A DNA stretch of 64,000 nucleotides from the NCBI GenBank assembly GCA_006738865.1, contig AP019701.1, forward strand, positions 4,336,001-4,400,000. Reading direction: 5' to 3'. The notes under the pieces are model-generated. The model was not told the DNA's origin. It was given only the letters and a program-made list of their open reading frames with translations, and made no database searches. Origin of the DNA: Allostella sp. ATCC 35155. Its GTDB lineage: Bacteria; Pseudomonadota; Alphaproteobacteria; ATCC43930; Allostellaceae. Position numbers and translations under genes: made by a program. Within the stretch, counting starts at the first letter, position 1. Every line of letters starts with the position of its first letter. Below, in pieces: positions 26,406 to 35,834 of this stretch.

Positions 26406-27077
26406 TCACCAGGGCAGCGGCTGCCCCGCATAGGTGTAGAACCCGCCGGTCTGGTGATTGCCCAGCCGGCGCACGAAGTCCCGCATCGCCGCCACGCTCT
26501 CGGCCGCGGTCAACGGCGCATCGTCGCTGCCGCCGGCCGTCCGCACCCAGCCCGGATGCAGCAGGGCGACGGTGATGCCGTCGGCGAAGAGATCGATCGC
26601 GAGGCTGCGGCCGATGGCGTTGAGCCCCGCCTTGCTGGCGCGATAACCGTAGTGGCCGCCGGACAGGTTGGCCCCGATCGCGCCCATGGCACTGCTGACG
26701 ATGAGCAGCCGCCGCTCCCGCCCGGCGGCGAGGTTGGACCGGAAACTCTCGACCAGCTTCAAGGGCCCGATCGTGTTCACCGCCAGCATCCGCTGCACAT
26801 AGGCATAGTCGATCTCGCCGAGCCGGCGGATGTCGCGGCCGATGCCGGCGTTGGAGACGAGGATGTCGATGGGCTCGCCGGCCAGTTCGGCGGCCAGCCG
26901 GTCGAAGGCCGCGAGATCCGTCACGTCGAGGGCGCGGTGGCGCATTCCGTCGCGCTCCGGCAGGCGCCGGGCGAGGTCTTGGTAGGTGGCGACGACGGCA
27001 TAGCCGGCGTCCGCGTACTGCACCGCGAACTCGCGGCCGAGGCCGCGGTCGCAGCCGGTGACGAGGACCGTCCCCAT
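26406..27077 (-). CDS. Short-chain dehydrogenase/reductase
   Basis: A 223-residue classical SDR: TGCDRGLGREFAVQYADAG is the cofactor loop, LVSNAGIGRD the NAG motif, and YGYRASKAGLN the catalytic Tyr-x-x-x-Lys, with Ser in LIVSSAMGAIG. It probably oxidises or reduces a sugar-derived alcohol. Its ATG overlaps the SMP-30 stop by one base in a TGATG junction, and it ends 13 bases before the Gfo/Idh gene, so all are likely co-translated. Confidence 0.88.
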   Translation of the reverse strand: MGTVLVTGCDRGLGREFAVQYADAGYAVVATYQDLARRLPERDGMRHRALDVTDLAAFDRLAAELAGEPIDILVSNAGIGRDIRRLGEIDYAYVQRMLAVNTIGPLKLVESFRSNLAAGRERRLLIVSSAMGAIGANLSGGHYGYRASKAGLNAIGRSLAIDLFADGITVALLHPGWVRTAGGSDDAPLTAAESVAAMRDFVRRLGNHQTGGFYTYAGQPLPW

Positions 27078-27973
27078 CAGCCGGCGAAGAAGGGTTCGGG
27101 CAGGCCGCGGGCACCGAGGCCGTCGATGCGCACGAGCCGGCCGGCGTCGGGCCAGCGCGGCCGTTCCTCGGGCTTCAGCATCTTCGTGGCCGAGGTGACG
27201 AAGAGCACGTCGAGGTCCGGGCCGCCGAAGGTGCACATGGTGGGCTGCTTCGCCGGCACGGGGATGCGCCGGACCAGCTTTCCCTCCGGCGAGATGCAGG
27301 CGACGGCGGCGCCGTGGATCAGCGCGCACCAGTAGTTGCCGTCGCGGTCGACGGTGGCGCCGTCGACCCGGCCGCCGAGGTCGACGGTCGAGAAGAAGAC
27401 GCGCCGGTTCGAAATCGCTCCCGTCTCGATGTCGAGATCGTAGACCCAGACCGTGTCGCTGCGCGTGTCGGAGAAGTACATGCGGCGGTCGTCGGGCGAG
27501 AAGGCAATGCCGTTGCCGACGATGAAGCCGCCATCCATCCGCCGGCAGGTGAGGTCCGGGTCGAGGCGGAACAGCTCGGCCTGGCGGCCGACGAAGTCGG
27601 AATGGACGCTGCCGCACCAGTAGCGCCCGCGCCGGTCGCACTTGCCGTCGTTCAGCATCAGCCGCGGGTCGCGCGCCACGGGATCGACGATCGGCGCGAC
27701 GGTGCCGCGGTCGAGATCGATGCGGTTGAAGCCGGTGCGCATGCCGCCGACCAGCGTGCCGTCGCGGGCGAATACGAACGAGCCGATGTCGGTCGGCATC
27801 GGGAAGCTCTTGACCCGGCCCGTCGCCGGATCGAGGCGGCGGATGGCGGGGGCGAATGCGTCGACCCAGTAGAGGCGCTGGTCGACGCTGTTCCACATCG
27901 GCCCTTCGCCCAGGATGTCGACGAGGTCGCATGCGATCGAGACGGAGGTCAGGGGCCGCTTCCTTCTTCCCAC
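27077..27973 (-). CDS. SMP-30/gluconolaconase-like lactonase
   Basis: A protein of about 290-298 residues with the SMP-30/regucalcin six-bladed propeller: metal-binding Glu in ILGEGPMW, MLNDGKCDRRGRYWCGS, FIVGNGIAFSPDDRRMYFSDT and VDGATVDRDGNYWCA. It should open a sugar lactone. The start is uncertain. The GTG at 27973 has no ribosome site; a CTG at 27952 has AAGGAAG upstream and forms a CTGA overlap with the epimerase stop, whereas the first ATG lies past the metal-binding Glu. It is embedded in the sugar operon. Confidence 0.85.
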   Translation of the reverse strand: MGRRKRPLTSVSIACDLVDILGEGPMWNSVDQRLYWVDAFAPAIRRLDPATGRVKSFPMPTDIGSFVFARDGTLVGGMRTGFNRIDLDRGTVAPIVDPVARDPRLMLNDGKCDRRGRYWCGSVHSDFVGRQAELFRLDPDLTCRRMDGGFIVGNGIAFSPDDRRMYFSDTRSDTVWVYDLDIETGAISNRRVFFSTVDLGGRVDGATVDRDGNYWCALIHGAAVACISPEGKLVRRIPVPAKQPTMCTFGGPDLDVLFVTSATKMLKPEERPRWPDAGRLVRIDGLGARGLPEPFFAG

Positions 27974-28842
27974 AGCCAGCAGGCGCGATGATGCACGCTG
28001 GCGCCGGGCGCGAGAAGCCGGATCGAGGGCCGTTCGCAGAGTTCGCCCGCAAAGCCCTCCGGGTCGCCATGGCCGGTCCAGCTCTCGACCGAGAGGAAGG
28101 GCGCGCCGGGCCGGCTCCACAGCACGACGTGCGGAAAATCCGGCGCATCGACGATGATCGCCTGCCCGCGGCCATTCTCGTAGCGCATCCGGCGGCTCGC
28201 CGCGTCGAGGAAGCACAGCGCTTCGCTTGCGAAGAGCCGGTCGTCGAGTTCGAGGACACCGTCCGCGGCGATCGGCACCGGCCGGCGGCGGTCCGAGAAC
28301 AGCCCGCCCGGCGCGATCACCGGCACCTCGGCCCGCTCCGGCCGCGCGAAGCGGACGCGATGGCCCGCGCGCGGCGCGCCGGCGAGCGGCCAGCAGAAAC
28401 CGGGATGCAGCCCGACCGCAAAGGGCAGCGGCCGGTTACCCGGATTGCCGACCGTGACCACGGCGGCAAGGCGATCGGCGGACAGGTGCCATTCGACCGA
28501 TAGGCGGAACCGGAAAGGGTAGCTTGCCCGCGTCGCCGGCCCGTCCGTCAGTTCGAGGCGAACCCGGTCGGCCGCCTGTTCGACGACGTCGAATCCGGCC
28601 GCCGGCGCGAAGCCGTGCACCGGCATCGGCCGGCGAACTCCGTCGATCCGGACATGGCCGTCGCGCGACCAGCCGACGACCGGGAACAGCACCGGGGCGG
28701 TCCGCGCCCACCAGGCCGGATCGACCGTCCACAGCAGCGGCACGTCGCGGACGCGCCACGCCACGGGCTCGGCGCCGCGCGGCGAGATCGCGGCATGGGC
28801 CGGGCCGCTTTCGAGCAGGATCGGGTCGGCTGAGATGACCAT
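27949..28842 (-). CDS. Aldose 1-epimerase-family protein
   Basis: A 297-residue galactose-mutarotase-like protein: LFPVVGWSRDGHVRIDG, MPVHGFAPAAGFDVVEQ with a candidate catalytic His, FAVGLHPGFCWPL with a second His, and LSVESWTGHGDPEGF near the end. The family interconverts sugar anomers, and this subgroup (LacX-like) is widespread in alphaproteobacterial sugar loci. The ATG at 28842 lies five bases after the GNAT gene; its stop overlaps the proposed start of the SMP-30 gene. Confidence 0.85.
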   Translation of the reverse strand: MVISADPILLESGPAHAAISPRGAEPVAWRVRDVPLLWTVDPAWWARTAPVLFPVVGWSRDGHVRIDGVRRPMPVHGFAPAAGFDVVEQAADRVRLELTDGPATRASYPFRFRLSVEWHLSADRLAAVVTVGNPGNRPLPFAVGLHPGFCWPLAGAPRAGHRVRFARPERAEVPVIAPGGLFSDRRRPVPIAADGVLELDDRLFASEALCFLDAASRRMRYENGRGQAIIVDAPDFPHVVLWSRPGAPFLSVESWTGHGDPEGFAGELCERPSIRLLAPGASVHHRACWLWEEGSGP

Positions 28843-28847
28843 CGGGG

Positions 28848-29357
28848 TCAGGTCGGAAAGACCCAGAGGTCGAGGTCGACGCCGGCTCGCGCCACCGTGC
28901 CGCGGTGGACGGCGCCCAGCTTTGCCGCGACCCGCAGCGAGCCGACGTTTCGCGGATCGATGTGTGCAGACAACTGCTCGAACCCATGGGCGGCGCGCAA
29001 CCAGCGCAGGATCACCGGCACCGCTTCGGTCGCGTAGCCTTGGCCCCAGCCGCGGCGGCACAGGGCATAGACCAGCAGCGGCTCGGCGGCGGCGGCCGGA
29101 TGGAACACGCCCATCCGGCCGACAAAACCGCCCGCATCCGTGATCGTCATCATGCCGTACCCGCGCAGCGCCCATTGCTCCAGGCCGCGCGCAATCCGGC
29201 CGTGCTGCTCCTCGGCCGAGGGCGGCGCACCCTCGTGCAGGTATCGGGAGACGTGGATGTCGTGCGCCAGCGCCAGCAGGTCGGCCGCGTCGCCCGCAGC
29301 GATGGGCCGCAGCCGCAGCCGTGGCGACCGGAGAACCGGCACGGAGTCGTCGCGCAT
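28848..29357 (-). CDS. GNAT-family N-acetyltransferase (RimJ-like)
   Basis: A 169-residue acetyltransferase: LRSPRLRLRPIAAGDAADLLALA is the usual opening of this group, FVGRMGVFHP a central strand, and RRGWGQGYATEAVPVILRWL the acetyl-CoA-binding motif A, followed by ARNVGSLRVAAKLG-like residues (RNVGSLRVAAKLGA). It transfers acetyl to an amine of a small molecule or protein. It heads the minus-strand sugar-related gene run and probably shares its promoter region at about 29358-29450. Confidence 0.88.
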   Translation of the reverse strand: MRDDSVPVLRSPRLRLRPIAAGDAADLLALAHDIHVSRYLHEGAPPSAEEQHGRIARGLEQWALRGYGMMTITDAGGFVGRMGVFHPAAAAEPLLVYALCRRGWGQGYATEAVPVILRWLRAAHGFEQLSAHIDPRNVGSLRVAAKLGAVHRGTVARAGVDLDLWVFPT

Positions 29358-29540
29358 GGGCCCAGCATAGGGGCAAGCCAGGTGGGCCGCATTCGCCGCC
29401 GTGCCGATCCGGTCTCCGGCATCCGCATCGGCGACAGCATTGCCCGGCGCCGCGCCGCTTCGCTACCCTCGGACGAGAGGCCGGGGCCGATGCACGCCCG
29501 CGAGAGGCGGCGGACCCCGGCGGCTGGAGGAGGAACGCAG

Positions 29541-31151
29541 GTGGCGGACTGGGACTACATCATCGTCGGTGCCGGCTCGGCCGGCTGCGTGCTGGCGAAC
29601 CGGCTGAGCGAGGATCCCGGCAACCGCGTGCTGCTGCTGGAAGCCGGTCGCAAGGACGACAGCTTCTGGATCCCGATCCCGGCCGGGTTCATGAAGCTGA
29701 TCAGCGACAAGACCTACAACTGGTGCTTCGCGACCGAGCCCGAGGCCAACGTCGAGGGCCGCTCGATCGCCATTCCGCGCGGCAAGACGCTGGGCGGCTC
29801 CAGCTCGATCAACGGCATGGTCTATGTCCGCGGCCAGCCGCTCGACTACGACACCTGGTCCCAGCTCGGCTGCCGCGGCTGGTCCTACGAGTCCGTCCTG
29901 CCCTACTTCCGCAAGTCCGAGAACTTCGCCGGCGGCGCCAGCGACGTCCGTGGCGCGGGCGGGCCGCTCAACGTCTACGAGGTACCGGAGCGGCACGAGA
30001 TCCTGGACGCCTTCATCGAGGCCGCGACCGAGGCCGGCTATCCGCGCAATCCCGACTACAACAGCGGCGACCAGGAGGGCTTCGCCTATTTCCAGGTGAC
30101 CCAGCGCAACGGCCGCCGCTGGTCGACGGCGCGTGCCTTCCTCGACCCCGCGCGCGGCCGCTCGAACCTGCATGTCGAGACCGAGGCGCAGACGACGCGG
30201 GTGCTGCTGGAAGGCCGGCGCGCGGTCGGCGTCGAGTATGTGCAGGGCGGCGAGAAGAAGATCGCGCGCGCCCGCGGCGAAGTCATCCTGGCCGCCGGCG
30301 CGGTGCAGTCGCCCCAGCTCCTGGAGCTGTCCGGCATCGGGCAGCCCGAGCTGCTGCAGGGCCTCGGCGTCGAGGTTCGGCACGCCCTGCCGGGGGTCGG
30401 CGAGAACTACCGCGACCACTACGCCCCGCGCATGAACTGGCGCGTCAAGCTACCGGTGACGCTGAACGAGCAGACGCGCGGCCTCGCCTTCCTGCGCGAA
30501 CTCGGCAAGTACTACATGGGCGGGCGCGGCATCCTCACCATGCCGGCCGGCATCATCGCCGGCTTCGTCAAGACCCGGCCCGAGCTGGAAGGGCCGGATG
30601 TGCAGTACCACTTCGCCCATGCCAGCTATGCCTCGGCCGCCGTGCGCAAGCTCGACCGCGAGCCCGGCATGACGATCGTCATCTGCCAGCTGCGCCCGGA
30701 ATCGCGCGGCTCGATCCACATGAAGTCCGCCGACCCGCTGGCGGCGCCGGCGATCCGGCCGAACTTCCTCGCCGAGGCGGTCGACCGGCAATGCGTCGTC
30801 GACGGCATGAAGATCGCGCGCCGGATCGTCGAGCAGCGCGCGATGGACCGCTATCGCGCCTTCGAGATGACCCCCGGCCCCGCGGTCGCGAGCGACGAGG
30901 AATGGCTCCACTTCGCCCGCATCAACGGCCAGACCGTCTATCACCCCATCGGCACCTGCAAGATGGGCCACGATCCGATGGCCGTCGTCGACGACCGGCT
31001 GCGCGTGCACGGCATCGGCGGCCTCCGGGTGATCGACGCCTCGATCATGCCGACCCTGGTCTCCGGCAACACCAATGCCCCGACGATCATGATCGGCGAG
31101 AAGGGCGCCGACATGATCCGCGAGGACGCGAAGGCGCAGGCGGCGGCTTGA
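29541..31151 (+). CDS. GMC-family oxidoreductase (choline-dehydrogenase-like)
   Basis: A 536-residue flavoprotein with an N-terminal FAD motif ([17 protein letters not shown]), the GMC signatures [18 protein letters not shown] and [15 protein letters not shown], and the C-terminal catalytic His in [12 protein letters not shown] and Asn in [17 protein letters not shown]. It oxidises an alcohol, with electrons going to the respiratory chain or oxygen. The GTG at 29541 is chosen because GGAGGAACG sits five bases upstream and the Rossmann motif follows at once. It stands alone, transcribed away from the sugar gene cluster and ending 30 bases before higB. Confidence 0.92.
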   Translation: MADWDYIIVGAGSAGCVLANRLSEDPGNRVLLLEAGRKDDSFWIPIPAGFMKLISDKTYNWCFATEPEANVEGRSIAIPRGKTLGGSSSINGMVYVRGQPLDYDTWSQLGCRGWSYESVLPYFRKSENFAGGASDVRGAGGPLNVYEVPERHEILDAFIEAATEAGYPRNPDYNSGDQEGFAYFQVTQRNGRRWSTARAFLDPARGRSNLHVETEAQTTRVLLEGRRAVGVEYVQGGEKKIARARGEVILAAGAVQSPQLLELSGIGQPELLQGLGVEVRHALPGVGENYRDHYAPRMNWRVKLPVTLNEQTRGLAFLRELGKYYMGGRGILTMPAGIIAGFVKTRPELEGPDVQYHFAHASYASAAVRKLDREPGMTIVICQLRPESRGSIHMKSADPLAAPAIRPNFLAEAVDRQCVVDGMKIARRIVEQRAMDRYRAFEMTPGPAVASDEEWLHFARINGQTVYHPIGTCKMGHDPMAVVDDRLRVHGIGGLRVIDASIMPTLVSGNTNAPTIMIGEKGADMIREDAKAQAAA

Positions 31152-31153
31152 AG

Positions 31154-31163
31154 GCCGTACGGC
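31154..31163. promoter_or_regulatory. Operator-like palindrome upstream of higBA
   Basis: GCCGTACGGC is a perfect ten-base palindrome, followed nine bases later by a half-like ACCGTACA (31167-31174), in the 30-bp gap between the GMC stop and the higB start. Two CCGTAC elements sixteen-odd bases from the gene fit the expected autoregulatory HigA or HigBA site. Confidence 0.4.
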
Positions 31164-31181
31164 AAGACCGTACATTGCGTC

Positions 31182-31466
31182 GTGGAAATCGGCTCGGTCC
31201 GGCATCGCGGGCTGCGGCGCCTCATCGAACAGGATGATGCGCGAGAAATCCGGCCGGACTTGGTCCGCCGCGTACGCAATGTTCTGGCGGCAATGGTCGC
31301 TGCTCCCGGCATGGACAGCTTGGCCGGCCCGCCCGGGTGGCGCGTGCACCAGTTGGTCGGAGATCGGGCTGGCTGCTGGAGCGTCTCGGTGTCGGGAAAC
31401 TGGCGGATCACGTTCGAACTGGTCGAGGGCCGCGTCGAGAGCCTCGACCTGGAGGACTATCACTGA
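31182..31466 (+). CDS. higB: HigB-type (RelE superfamily) toxin
   Basis: A 94-residue toxin matching the HigB pattern: [59 protein letters not shown] and [24 protein letters not shown] at the C-terminus, which includes the conserved Trp-Arg-Ile and terminal Tyr-His. Such proteins cut ribosome-bound mRNA. It starts at GTG 31182 and ends in a one-base TGATG overlap with the antitoxin; toxin-first order is normal for hig. Confidence 0.9.
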   Translation: MEIGSVRHRGLRRLIEQDDAREIRPDLVRRVRNVLAAMVAAPGMDSLAGPPGWRVHQLVGDRAGCWSVSVSGNWRITFELVEGRVESLDLEDYH

Positions 31467-31774
31467 TGCCGGACGAAGCGATCACGATCGGAATGCGTCC
31501 CCCTCACCCCGGGAGCTTCATCCGCGACGAAGTCCTTGAGGAACTGGGCCTGTCCGTGACCCGCATGGCGGCCGCGCTCGGCGTGCGCCGCGCGACCTTG
31601 TCGGACGTCCTCAACGGCAATGCCCGTGTATCCCCCGAGATGGCGCTCCGCATCGAGAAGGCATTCGGTGTCAACATGGACATGCTGCTGCGAATGCAGG
31701 CTTGGCATGACGCCTTCACGATGCGGCAGCGTGCCGACGAGATCGCGGTACCGCCCTATGGGGCGCCGCCATGA
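31466..31774 (+). CDS. higA: HigA-type antitoxin, Xre-family helix-turn-helix
   Basis: A 102-residue antitoxin: [42 protein letters not shown] is the characteristic HigA start and helix-turn-helix, followed by [24 protein letters not shown]. It should bind HigB and repress the operon. The ATG at 31466 overlaps the toxin stop; an ATG nine codons in is closer to the usual HigA start but lacks coupling. Confidence 0.9.
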   Translation: MPDEAITIGMRPPHPGSFIRDEVLEELGLSVTRMAAALGVRRATLSDVLNGNARVSPEMALRIEKAFGVNMDMLLRMQAWHDAFTMRQRADEIAVPPYGAPP

Positions 31775-31793
31775 GGCGCCGGAGGTCCCCGCG

Positions 31794-33287
31794 TCAGCCG
31801 CTCCCCGCCGCCCGGCGCCCGGCGCCGGCACCGGCGAGCTTGCCGAAGACGGCGCCCGACATCAGGCCGGTGCCGCCCGGATAGTTGAAGTAGAAGATGC
31901 CGCCGACCAGCTCGCCCGCGGCGAAGAGGCCGGGGATCGGCTGGCCCTCGGTGTCGATCACCCGGCCCTGGTCGTCGACCTTGAGGCCGCCGAAGGTGAA
32001 GGTGATGCCGCAGGTCACGGCATAGGCCTCGAACGGCCCCTCGTCGATGGTGTTGGCCCAGTTCGACTTGGGGATCGCCAGCCCCTCGGTGCAGCGCCCG
32101 TCCTTGACGTTGGGATCGAACGGGATGTCGGTGCGCACGGCGGCGTTGTAGGCGCGGATGGTGGCCAGGGCGCGCACCGGATCGACGTCGTCGAGCTTGC
32201 GGACCAGATCCTCCAGCGTGTCGGCCTGGACCTTGGTCACCTGGCGGATGCGGTACTCGTCGCGCAGCAGGTGGCGCGTCTTGCGGTCGAAGATCTGCCA
32301 GGCGAACTGGTTCGGCTGGTTCAGGATGACCCGGCCGTACTTGGCATAGGTGTAGTTGCGGAAATCCGCCCCCTCGTCGACGAAGCGCTCGCCGTTGGCG
32401 TTGAGCATGATCGAGAAGGGATAGCTGTGCTTCTGGAAGCCGTCGCCGACCGCGAGGTCGCCGAACTCGGGCGCGTTGCGGTCCCAGCCGACGGCGTGGC
32501 AGCCCGACCAGTGGCCGTAGGGCATGGCACCGACATCGAGCGCCATGCGGATGCCGTCGCCGGTGTTGAAGCGGCTGCCGCGCACCTTGGCGAGATCCCA
32601 ACCGGGGCCGAGATAGCGCGTCCGCATCTCCGAGTTCGCCTCGAACCCGCCGGCGGCGATCACCACCGACTTCGCCCGCACCGCGCGGGTGCGGCCGCCC
32701 TGGCGCACCCGGACGCCACTGACCCCGTCGTCGCCCGCGACGAGCGAGACGGCGCGGGCCTCGTAGGCGACCTCGATGCCCTCGCGCTCGGCGGCGGCGA
32801 ACAGCGCCTCGACGAGGCCCGGACCGCCGCCCCAGGCCTCGACGGTGAGGCCGCCCCAGAACTTGAAGCGCCCATCGACCTTGAAGGCCTGGCGGCCCCA
32901 GATCGGGGCGAAGCGCACGCCCTTTTCGCGCATCCAGCGGAGCGTGGGACGCGACCGGTCGACCAGCAACTCGACGAGATCGGGATTGGCCCGGTACTCG
33001 GTCACCCGGCCCATGTCGTCGTGGAACTTCTCGGCGGTATAGGTGCCGAAGTCGGTATTGGCGATCTCCTCGTTGGTGAGGTCGGGCATCAGCGCCTTGA
33101 GGTCGTCGACGCCGTCATAGACGCAGCGGATGGCGCCGGCGGTGAAGCGCGTGTTGCCGCCGCGCTCGTCCTCGGGCGCGCGCTCCAGCACCAGGACGGA
33201 TGCCCCCTCCTCGCGCGCCGCGAGCGCCGCGCACATCGCCGCATTGCCGGCACCGATCACCACCACGTCGACCGCTTCGGGCAGCAT
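31794..33287 (-). CDS. tcuA: FAD-dependent tricarballylate dehydrogenase-like protein
   Basis: A 497-residue flavoprotein of the fumarate reductase/succinate dehydrogenase type: VVVIGAGNAAMCAALAAREEGASVLVLERAP at the N-terminus, RGGNTRFTAGAIRCVYDG, WGGLTVEAWGGGPGLVEAL, and a C-terminal GLFAAGELVGGIFYFNYPGGTGL. The layout matches TcuA, which oxidises tricarballylate to cis-aconitate. The TcuB electron-transfer partner and TcuC transporter are not here, so the substrate is tentative. A DUF2165 gene lies downstream-opposed by 77 bp on the same strand side upstream. Confidence 0.8.
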   Translation of the reverse strand: MLPEAVDVVVIGAGNAAMCAALAAREEGASVLVLERAPEDERGGNTRFTAGAIRCVYDGVDDLKALMPDLTNEEIANTDFGTYTAEKFHDDMGRVTEYRANPDLVELLVDRSRPTLRWMREKGVRFAPIWGRQAFKVDGRFKFWGGLTVEAWGGGPGLVEALFAAAEREGIEVAYEARAVSLVAGDDGVSGVRVRQGGRTRAVRAKSVVIAAGGFEANSEMRTRYLGPGWDLAKVRGSRFNTGDGIRMALDVGAMPYGHWSGCHAVGWDRNAPEFGDLAVGDGFQKHSYPFSIMLNANGERFVDEGADFRNYTYAKYGRVILNQPNQFAWQIFDRKTRHLLRDEYRIRQVTKVQADTLEDLVRKLDDVDPVRALATIRAYNAAVRTDIPFDPNVKDGRCTEGLAIPKSNWANTIDEGPFEAYAVTCGITFTFGGLKVDDQGRVIDTEGQPIPGLFAAGELVGGIFYFNYPGGTGLMSGAVFGKLAGAGAGRRAAGSG

Positions 33288-33364
33288 CCGTCTCTCTCCC
33301 GCACTTTCGATGGATTGCTCTTCGATCCCGGCTTACGGCGGATCGCCCGCCTTGCCAAGCCGGC

Positions 33365-33856
33365 TCATTCCTCCTCGGGCCCGCAGAGATGCAGCAGCGC
33401 CAGCCCGATCAGCAGGAGGAAGATCGCCGCCGCCCGCTGACCGTTCCAGGTCTGCGACTGCCACATGGCGAACCACTCGCCGCCGATGCCGATGAACCCC
33501 GCGCCGTAGAGCAGGACGCCCGCCGTCAGCCCCAGGATCGCCGGCGCCCGTGCCGCGAGGAAGCGGCCGCGCGGCGCCGAGCGGTTCGCCCACAGGCGGA
33601 TCACCCCGACCCAGAGCAGCAGGGCGGTTGCGATCTGCCAGGCGATGATCAGGGCATAGGCGGCGTGATGTAGCGTGGGATCGGTGATGGCGCGGCCCAT
33701 GAGGGCCGGCGACTTGAACGTCGTATCCATCGACAGGACGTGCTGCACGAAGGCGAAGTTGCTGCCGTAGTCGACGACGTTGCCGAGCGCGACCAGCGAG
33801 AAGAACAGGGCGACGGTGGCGACGAGCAGGATGCGCGAGAAGCGAAGGGCCGTCAT
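33365..33856 (-). CDS. DUF2165-family small membrane protein
   Basis: A 163-residue integral membrane protein with four hydrophobic helices (LLVATVALFFSLVALGNVVD, ALIIAWQIATALLLWVGVI, AILGLTAGVLLYGAGFIGIG and AIFLLLIGLALLHL) and the DUF2165 pattern around NFAFVQHVLSMDTTF and WFAMWQSQTWNGQ. The function of the family is unknown. It lies upstream of the tcuA-like gene on the same strand and may be in one transcript; divergent from a DksA/TraR gene. Confidence 0.85.
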   Translation of the reverse strand: MTALRFSRILLVATVALFFSLVALGNVVDYGSNFAFVQHVLSMDTTFKSPALMGRAITDPTLHHAAYALIIAWQIATALLLWVGVIRLWANRSAPRGRFLAARAPAILGLTAGVLLYGAGFIGIGGEWFAMWQSQTWNGQRAAAIFLLLIGLALLHLCGPEEE

Positions 33857-33985
33857 CGGAAGGAGCCTCGACCGCAGGACCGGACGCCCGATGCGTCCCC
33901 GCTATCAGAATGATCACCGCCGGCGCCGTTTGCCAACCGTCCGCGATGTGTTCTCCTGCACGGGACAACGAGGGAGGTCCCGGCC

Positions 33986-34213
33986 ATGGCGACCGGAGAC
34001 GAGGAGGGCCATCGCCGGACCGTTGCGGCGGCGGCGGCGCAGCGTCGCTCGATGCTACGGCGGATCGACGCGGCGCTGGCGCGGATCGAGGCCGGCGAAT
34101 ACGGCTGGTGCGCCGTCTGCGGCGAGCAGATCGCCACCACCCGCCTCGACCGCGAGCCGACGACCGCCTACTGCGTCGCCTGCGCCGGAATGGCCCGGGC
34201 GGCCGGGCGCTGA
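33986..34213 (+). CDS. Short DksA/TraR-type zinc-finger protein
   Basis: A 75-residue protein with an N-terminal helix (TVAAAAAQRRSMLRRIDAALARIEAGEYGWC) and a four-cysteine finger, CAVCGEQI and CVACAGM, the TraR/DksA C-terminal signature. It is short enough to resemble phage or plasmid TraR proteins. GGGAGG precedes the ATG by several bases. It is the second such protein in the window (see 18861). RNA polymerase binding is expected from the family but unproven. Confidence 0.83.
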   Translation: MATGDEEGHRRTVAAAAAQRRSMLRRIDAALARIEAGEYGWCAVCGEQIATTRLDREPTTAYCVACAGMARAAGR

Positions 34214-34226
34214 CGCCGGCTCGCCA

Positions 34227-35834
34227 TCAGACCGCGGGGGCCGTCGCCTCGGCCGTGTCGCGCCGCCGCGGCATCGCCGCCAGGAGCATTGCCGTCTCGG
34301 CTGCGGCCGGGGCGGTCAGCACCTGCCGCACCGGGCCCTGCTCGACGATGCGTCCGCCATGGAGCACCAGCACCGCGTCCGCGATGTCGGCCACCACGTC
34401 GAGGTCGTGGCTGACGAAGACGATGGTCAGGCCGCGGCGGCGGCCGAGATCGGCGATGAGCGCCAGGATTTGGGCCTGGGTGGCGGCATCGAGCGCGGAG
34501 AGGATCTCGTCGCAGATCAGCATCTCGGGCCCGACCGCCAGCGCGCGGGCGATCGCGACCCGCTGACGCTGACCGCCGGACAGCTGATGCGGGAAGCGGT
34601 CGAGAACGTCCGCCGGCAGCGCCACCTCGTCCAGCAGTTGCCGGCAGCGGTCGCGAACCTCGGCGGCGGGACAGAGGCCATGAATGGCGCACGGCTCCGC
34701 CAGCAATCTCGCCACGGGCAGACGCGGATTCAGGCTGCCACCGGAATCCTGGAAGACCATCTGGCAGCGGCGCGCGAAGGGCCGCCGGTCGGTGCTGGCC
34801 GCCGGATCATCGCCAAGGACGCGGACCCGCCCCGCAGTCGGCCGGACCAGCCCGACCAGGACCCGGGCGAGCGTGCTCTTTCCAGACCCGGATTCTCCGA
34901 CCACGCCGAGCACCCGGCCCCGCGCCAACGCGAAGGAGACGCCGTCCAGCGCGACGTGCCGGCCGCCGTCGGGCCGCCGGTAGGTCACCGAGACCTGCTC
35001 GACGACGATGTCGGACCGCGCCGGCTCGGATGGCGGCGACGGCACGCGCGCGAGGGTGCGGCGGGCGATCAGGTGCCGCGTGTAGGGGTGCTCGGGCGCA
35101 GCGAACAGGTGCTCCACCGGTCCGCTCTCGACGACGCGCCCGTCCTGCATCACGAGGACGCGGTCGGCGATCGCCCCGACGACGCCCAGATCGTGCGACA
35201 CGAACAGGATCGCCATGCCGCGGCGACGCTGCAGGTCGCGGAGGAGCTGCAGGATCTGCGCCTGGACCGTCGCGTCGAGCGCGGTGGTCGGCTCGTCCGC
35301 GATCAGGAGGTCCGGGTCGCAGGCCAGCGCCATCGCGATCAGGACGCGCTGCTGCTGGCCGCCCGACAACTGCCACGGCCGGCTCGCCGCGACCCGGACC
35401 GGATCGTCGATGCCCACCTCCGCCAGCAACTGGAGCGACCGTTTCCGCGCCACCGCGGGGGGCACCTCGCCATGGGCGCTGATCGCCTCGACGATCTGGG
35501 CGCCGGCGCGCATCAGCGGATTGAGGGCCGCCATCGCCTCCTGAAAGACGATTGCGATCCGGCGGCCGCGCAGCCGTCGCCAGCCGGCCTCGTCGAGCCG
35601 GGTGAGATCCAGCTCAGCCAGGCGCACGCGCCCCCCCACCCGCGCCGACCGCGGCAGCAGGCCCGCCAGCGCGAGCATCGTGGCCGACTTGCCGCTTCCC
35701 GACTCGCCGACGATCCCCAGCGTCTCGCCCCTGGCCAGCGCGAACGAGACACCGGCCACCGCCGGCGGACGATCACCGAAGCGGATCGTCAGATCCGCGA
35801 CGGTCAGGAGCGGCACGCGATCGGCCTCCGTCAC
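34227..35834 (-). CDS. Dipeptide-type ABC transporter, two ATPase domains fused
   Basis: A 535-residue double ATPase. Walker A motifs are GESGSGKSA and GESGSGKST, signatures LSGGQQQR and LSGGQRQR, Walker B segments LLIADEPTTALD and LICDEILSALD. In the second half the usual DEP is DEI, an uncommon change next to the catalytic Glu, which itself is kept. It powers the permease pair encoded just upstream. The GTG at 35834 overlaps the DppB-like stop in a GTGA junction. Last gene of its operon. Confidence 0.9.
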   Translation of the reverse strand: MTEADRVPLLTVADLTIRFGDRPPAVAGVSFALARGETLGIVGESGSGKSATMLALAGLLPRSARVGGRVRLAELDLTRLDEAGWRRLRGRRIAIVFQEAMAALNPLMRAGAQIVEAISAHGEVPPAVARKRSLQLLAEVGIDDPVRVAASRPWQLSGGQQQRVLIAMALACDPDLLIADEPTTALDATVQAQILQLLRDLQRRRGMAILFVSHDLGVVGAIADRVLVMQDGRVVESGPVEHLFAAPEHPYTRHLIARRTLARVPSPPSEPARSDIVVEQVSVTYRRPDGGRHVALDGVSFALARGRVLGVVGESGSGKSTLARVLVGLVRPTAGRVRVLGDDPAASTDRRPFARRCQMVFQDSGGSLNPRLPVARLLAEPCAIHGLCPAAEVRDRCRQLLDEVALPADVLDRFPHQLSGGQRQRVAIARALAVGPEMLICDEILSALDAATQAQILALIADLGRRRGLTIVFVSHDLDVVADIADAVLVLHGGRIVEQGPVRQVLTAPAAAETAMLLAAMPRRRDTAEATAPAV

